A DNA stretch of 6,437 bases from positions 1 through 6,437 of the forward strand of contig DATITA010000157.1 of assembly GCA_035468355.1 (NCBI GenBank), read 5' to 3'. Shown one piece after another: positions 5,865 through 6,437 of this stretch (position 1 is the first letter of the stretch; each line of letters starts with the position of its first letter). Origin of the DNA: DATKSS01 sp035468355 (lineage in GTDB: Bacteria > Chloroflexota > Dormibacteria > Dormibacterales > Dormibacteraceae). Below the pieces are notes generated by a model. That model searched no databases. It was given only the letters and a program-made list of their open reading frames with translations, and had not been told where the DNA came from. The position numbers and the translations under genes were made by a program.

Positions 5865-5876
5865 GCGGTCAACCGC
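5865..5876 (+). other. Small hairpin in the mec-der gap
   Basis: GCGG-TCAA-CCGC forms a compact perfect hairpin. It is enclosed by CCACT at 5853-5857 and AGTGG at 5886-5890, and more weakly by GGACGC at 5841-5846 with GCGTCC at 5880-5885, which competes with the outer stem for room. No U-tract follows, so it is not a standard intrinsic terminator. It may be only a consequence of high GC content. Confidence 0.3.
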
Positions 5877-5919
5877 AACGCGTCCAGTGGGACTGCGTGA
5901 CGACGCTGGAGGCCGCCGA

Positions 5920-5938
5920 ACCCGTCTAATTGACGGGT
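5920..5938 (+). promoter_or_regulatory. Perfect hairpin covering the der start codon
   Basis: ACCCGTC (5920-5926) and GACGGGT (5932-5938) are perfect reverse complements separated by a TAATT loop. The last two stem bases are the G and T of the der GTG start. The only strong SD in the gap, GGAGG at 5908-5912, lies 24 nt before that GTG and just outside the hairpin. The pairing is seen directly; a role in controlling initiation is inferred. Confidence 0.4.
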
Positions 5939-6437
5939 GGCCAGGCCGATCGTCGCCATCGTGGGTCGCCCCAACGTGGGCAAATCGACGCTGTTCAACC
6001 GCATCCTGGGCTGGCGCAAGGCGATTGTCGACCCTGAGTCGGGGCTGACCCGGGACCGCCTGTACGGCGTCGGGGAGTGGCGCGGCCGCGAGTTCAGCGT
6101 GGTCGACACCGCCGGGCTGGACATGGATTCCGCGCAGGACGAGTCGCGCGCGGCGATCGAGGCGCAGACCAAGATCGCCATCGACCAGGCCAACGTCATC
6201 CTTCTGCTGCTCGACGTCAGGCAGGGGCTGTCCCCGATCGATCGCGACATCGCCCAGATGCTGCGGCGCTCGAACCGCGTGGTGATCGTCGCCGCCAACA
6301 AGGCGGATTCGCCGACCGAGCGCCATTTCGCGCACGAGATCCTGGAGCTCGGCTTCGACGAGCCCTCTCTCATCTCCGCGCAGCACGGCCTGGGGGTGGT
6401 CGACCTGCTGGACAGGATTGTCGAGGCCCTGCCGCCC
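5937..6437 (+). CDS. der: Ribosome-assembly GTPase Der (EngA), N-terminal part
   Basis: Der is an essential GTPase with two tandem G domains and a C-terminal KH-like domain, acting in assembly of the 50S ribosomal subunit. The window holds the first 167 residues, essentially the first G domain: G1 GRPNVGKS (10-17), G2 Thr38 in GLTRDR, G3 DTAG (57-60), G4 NKAD (121-124) and G5 SAQHG (148-151). The order, the RPNVGKSTLFNR signature and the TRDRLYG switch identify Der over single-domain relatives such as Era. The G3 motif reads DTAG, where the first domain of many Der proteins (E. coli, for example) has DTGG. GTG 5937 is fixed as the start by an in-frame TGA only two codons upstream (5931-5933). 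No SD lies at normal distance. The gene runs off the right edge still in frame, with the second G domain expected beyond. It sits 100 bp after the Mec-like gene and may have its own promoter. Confidence 0.96.
   Translation, partial: MARPIVAIVGRPNVGKSTLFNRILGWRKAIVDPESGLTRDRLYGVGEWRGREFSVVDTAGLDMDSAQDESRAAIEAQTKIAIDQANVILLLLDVRQGLSPIDRDIAQMLRRSNRVVIVAANKADSPTERHFAHEILELGFDEPSLISAQHGLGVVDLLDRIVEALPP

Overview
The window is GC-rich bacterial DNA (by eye roughly two-thirds G+C), and every gene I accept lies on the + strand. Starts are a mix of GTG, TTG and ATG, intergenic gaps are short, and several genes overlap by 4 bp. The gene mix (CapA-like, S11 carboxypeptidase, enolase, transsulfuration enzyme, CysM-like synthase, Mec-like JAMM peptidase, Der) suggests a high-GC free-living bacterium of the Chloroflexota / Dormibacterota / Actinomycetota kind. 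That placement is an impression, not a proof. I see no tRNA, rRNA, CRISPR array, transposase or phage gene.

Layout. 1-542: C-terminal part of a CapA-family metallophosphatase-like protein. 543-660: short gap with a good ribosome binding site (603-608). About 616/661-1599: a membrane-anchored D-Ala-D-Ala carboxypeptidase (peptidase S11) whose true start may be a non-standard ACG. 1600-1803: a non-coding gap filled almost entirely by a long imperfect inverted repeat (1606-1802), whose arms end at the carboxypeptidase stop and the enolase start. 1804-5836: five tightly packed genes, namely enolase, a Cys/Met-metabolism PLP enzyme, an 80-residue three-helix membrane protein, a CysM-like cysteine synthase and a JAMM/MPN metallopeptidase of the Mec type. 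Three of the four junctions are 4-bp overlaps (GTGA, TTGA, ATGA) and the fourth is a 4-nt gap, so they probably form one transcript. 5837-5936: gap with two small hairpins. 5937-6437: the N-terminal GTPase domain of Der, cut by the window end.

How the genes fit together. The first two genes concern the cell envelope. The five-gene block joins glycolysis (enolase) to sulfur amino-acid metabolism. The cysteine synthase and JAMM peptidase are the two enzymes that flank the sulfur-carrier protein CysO in the mycobacterial mec-cysO-cysM locus. Here they touch directly and no CysO-like gene lies in the window. The synthase also has a lysine where my remembered alignment puts the O-phosphoserine-binding arginine of mycobacterial CysM. 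The most unusual non-coding signal is the inverted-repeat element at 1606-1802, which could be a MITE-like insertion or a structured leader controlling enolase.
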